Positions 61,229-64,000 of a stretch of DNA of 64,000 nucleotides are shown here, piece by piece; the first letter of the stretch is position 1, and the number at the start of each line of letters is the position of its first letter. The DNA is taken from positions 1,425,679 to 1,489,678 of the forward strand of contig CM076654.1 in assembly GCA_038496675.1 (NCBI GenBank), given 5' to 3'. The stretch comes from Rachycentron canadum (Eukaryota > Chordata > Actinopteri > Carangiformes > Rachycentridae). The notes under the pieces were generated by a model. It made no database searches and was not told the DNA's origin. It saw nothing but the letters and a program-made list of their open reading frames with translations. Position numbers and translations under genes: made by a program.

Positions 61229-62100
61229 TTTTATGACGAACAGTGTGAACACTAGCTTTCATTAGCACCGTTGCTAACTGCTAAATAACTGCTTGGCCTC
61301 GTTAGCTGACTCTTAGTTACACTGCAAAATTGGTTACGAATACAAAACAATATTTTTTTTACTATGTTAGGAGACACATGTCGGTTTTATGGAAAAACCA
61401 CGTAGCTGGTTTCAGTAGTAAAAGCTCGTTTTAGATAAATAATCTGTCTGGTTTTGTTTTTTTTTTTTTCGCTCCCGGCGTCGCTACTTCCTTGTTGTGA
61501 TACGGGAAGCAGCGCAGGACAAACTGCGAACGAACGGGGGGGAAAAGTCAAACACGTTATAATGTGGTAATCATGAGCCTCTGGTTGATGCCTCTGTTTG
61601 TTTTCCACACAGACCGTGAAGTGATCCTGTGTCAGCTGCTGTTACACAACAGCACTTTACTGTTTTGACTAGTCCAAGAAAAATCCCACTGTTTACTGTT
61701 TTACATTAATTCTCTAATGTTAATGTTAATTCTCTAATAAACAACATGTAATCATTTCCTCAGTAAATATATATTTTGATATATATCTTGAATGTCTGTT
61801 GTGTCAGTAACATGTAACTCAGGCCTTGTAATTCATTTTTTTCCACAGTGAGCTAATCTGTCTCTTATCTCTTCTCTTCCCAGGAGCAGTTTCTGGAAAG
61901 TTTCTGGTAGAGATCAAATGTGTCTGGGAACAATAAGTCTCCAGAAAATTAATGTTTCACTTAGTTTGAGTTTAACATTTTAAGATGAAGTAATAAACAA
62001 AGAGGAAAAGGAACATTTAAATAAGAAAAGTAATCTCTACATATAAGGTCCAGTGCAGTGGAGCAGTAAAACTAAAGTCACTGTTTGAGACTTGACAAAG

Positions 62101-62131
<31 letters not shown>

Positions 62132-64000
62132 CTAACTTTATTTATAACACATTGGACAAAAATCCTCTTTTCTGAACCAAACAGGATTAAAATGTTGATA
62201 TAAGGTGAAGAAATTAAAATAATCAAATAAAGATAAGAAACTGAGTGAAGGCTCATAATGAATTATATTCAGATGGAAATAGGCTACAACAACTTTTTAT
62301 ACATTTTTTAATAAAGGAAATTTCATTCTTTAGTCCAGGGAGTGACTGAAGACATTTACATAGATTGTTATGAGAGAAATTTGAAGCTCACAAGGATTTA
62401 TATTAGTTTGACAATAAAACAGCTGTTCTATTGTTTCTACATCTATGTGGATCTGCTGTGATGAAACTACAATTATTGCATTAAAAGTTGCTGCAGCTAA
62501 GAATTGTGGGACATTATTTTCTCCTTTCCTTTTGTAAAGTAAAGTTCAGTGTTTCCTACACTAAAGGAAACAAGATAGGAAGCAGCTTTAGAGAACTGGA
62601 CCAGCTCAGATCATGGCCAACCTTTTTTTAGAAGCAGCTCCAATAAACCAGGATCAGTTTCTTCGTGTCAGTTTGTTTGTTCATTTAAATTGATCCCTCG
62701 CATCTAAAGTCCAAAACAAAGAGACACCCGACAAATCATGTGACAAGAATTTGCATTTATTTGCATCAAAATGGTCCATTAAAACACTAAAACAGACAAA
62801 GAATTAAATCTTAATACCTGGATTGATATGACATTCATTCAGACGCCCTTCCAGCTTTGATTAAAGTGCATTATGTTGCTCATCTTTTTCAAGCCCTTGT
62901 ATTTCCAAGTACAAATGTGAAAACATTGTGTGCTCGTCTGTGAATTAAACACTAATCTGCCCTTAAACCTGAGGTGAACATTAAGACATTTGTACTTTTT
63001 TTAAATTTTTTTAAAGGGCAAACACATCTACACACATTAACAGATGCTATTAAAGCAACTTTTGTTGATGCAGACACCAGCCACAGTGACTCAACAAGTA
63101 CAAGCTCCAACCCCTGTTTTTCAACAATTCACCACACAACTAGGTTTAGTGTTCAATAGCCACATGTTAATGCCATTTCCTGGTTTTCATTCCCCACGCT
63201 GAATAGAACCACACTGCATTTTAAAACTTATCAATCGCACATTTGGCTCTTCAGGCAGGAAACGTGTCACACCTCCTCTCTCTCCTACACAATAAAAACA
63301 ATAAATACAGGATGGATGGAAATAAATATTCCAGAGTCATTAAGAAAATCCTGTCATTAACTCATTCACTCGGGGAGGAGGTGGAGAGAAATCAAACTCA
63401 CATGTGCAAAATCCTCATTTCTCCTAGAGGCAGAACTGTTAAAGAATAAAGCTTATTAAAGTTCCATCTGAATCTGTGTTATTACGTTATCTAAGCGTGC
63501 TGGTGATGCATAGTAAAGCTGACTGACCAGAACTCGCAACGTCAGACCAACATGGAGAAAAAACAAAAAACAAAAAAAAAAAAAAAAAACTGGACGTCTT
63601 GCTCAGGCACCAAAAAACACAAAATTGGCAGGAAGAGCAAAAAACATTTGGTCCTCGACTCAGTCGCTCACATTCCTCTCGTTTCAGATTCCTCTTAAAA
63701 CATAAATAGCAGCAGCCACAATCTCCGACACCCTGAGCTCACAGAGTTCATATCCTCCACCTTGGCCTTTCCAATGTTCCATGTCCTTTCTCCTCTTTCG
63801 TCAGCTGACATTCACAGAATGAGATGGCTCCACGAACCCCCAGAGGGGCCCAAAAAAAGGGTCCCTGGGATTCCCTAGCATGAGCCGTGGATGGGATGGG
63901 GGGGGTTTGTGGTGGATGTTTGGGTAAGGGTCACTTGTTGTATTCAAGCTTTTAAAGTGACAACAGGGAGGGATGGGGGTATCAGCGTGAGCTCACCCCC
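61229..64000. other. zdhhc12 upstream region and unassigned right edge
   Basis: 61229-61620 is the zdhhc12 promoter side. A T26-rich run lies at 62101-62127. From about 62750 rightwards the sequence could be the 3' UTR of a further minus-strand gene: a minus-strand AATAAA lies near 62757-62762, and in mammals ZER1 follows ZDHHC12. No coding exon is visible to support this. Confidence 0.35.

Overview
The window is nuclear DNA from a ray-finned fish, most likely a percomorph-type teleost. The genes are split into many short exons with GT-AG (occasionally GC-AG) introns. Intergenic DNA is AT-rich with fish-type interspersed repeats and microsatellites. The gene set (ptges2, gle1, odf2, set, pkn3, zdhhc12) matches the set clustered on human 9q34.11, but with local inversions. 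One N (27625) and a poly-G start point to a draft assembly.

Layout. 1-1759: GC-rich edge, a small 30-bp minisatellite and a degenerate repeat. 1760-5225 (+): ptges2, 7 coding exons. 7691-16084 (-): gle1, 15 coding exons. 17149-26839 (-): odf2/cenexin, 17 coding exons; its next-to-last-but-one intron carries five tRNA-Ser(GCU) genes on the opposite strand. 26840-28764: intergenic, with a decayed transposase relic and a GATA tract broken by the N. 28765-30310 (+): a two-exon gene for a stand-alone CULT (cereblon thalidomide-binding-type) domain protein with an N-terminal hydrophobic segment. 31299-34318 (-): set, 8 coding exons. 36253-51814 (+): pkn3, 19 recognisable coding exons, but the N-terminal HR1a and half of HR1b are not found. 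51815-57634: long pkn3 3' flank with two tandem fold-back elements. 57635-61228 (-): zdhhc12, 5 coding exons. 61229-64000: no gene recognised; possibly the 3' end of a further minus-strand gene.

The genes do not form one pathway. They are ordinary housekeeping or regulatory vertebrate genes: a mitochondrial/Golgi thioredoxin-fold protein (ptges2), mRNA export (gle1), centriole appendage (odf2), histone chaperone/PP2A inhibitor (set), Rho-effector kinase (pkn3) and palmitoyltransferase (zdhhc12). I joined every exon by hand with splice phases checked; each model stays open from its start (pkn3: from its first visible exon) to its stop.

The most interesting non-standard signals are: (1) the cereblon-like CULT-only gene with all three cage tryptophans and four zinc cysteines; (2) a dispersed non-autonomous DNA element whose terminal inverted repeat has been amplified into a 30-bp minisatellite at four loci; (3) a pair of large imperfect palindromes rich in NRF1-like GCGCATGCGC motifs at 55.98-56.65 kb; (4) the antisense tRNA-Ser array inside odf2; (5) the apparently missing HR1a of pkn3.
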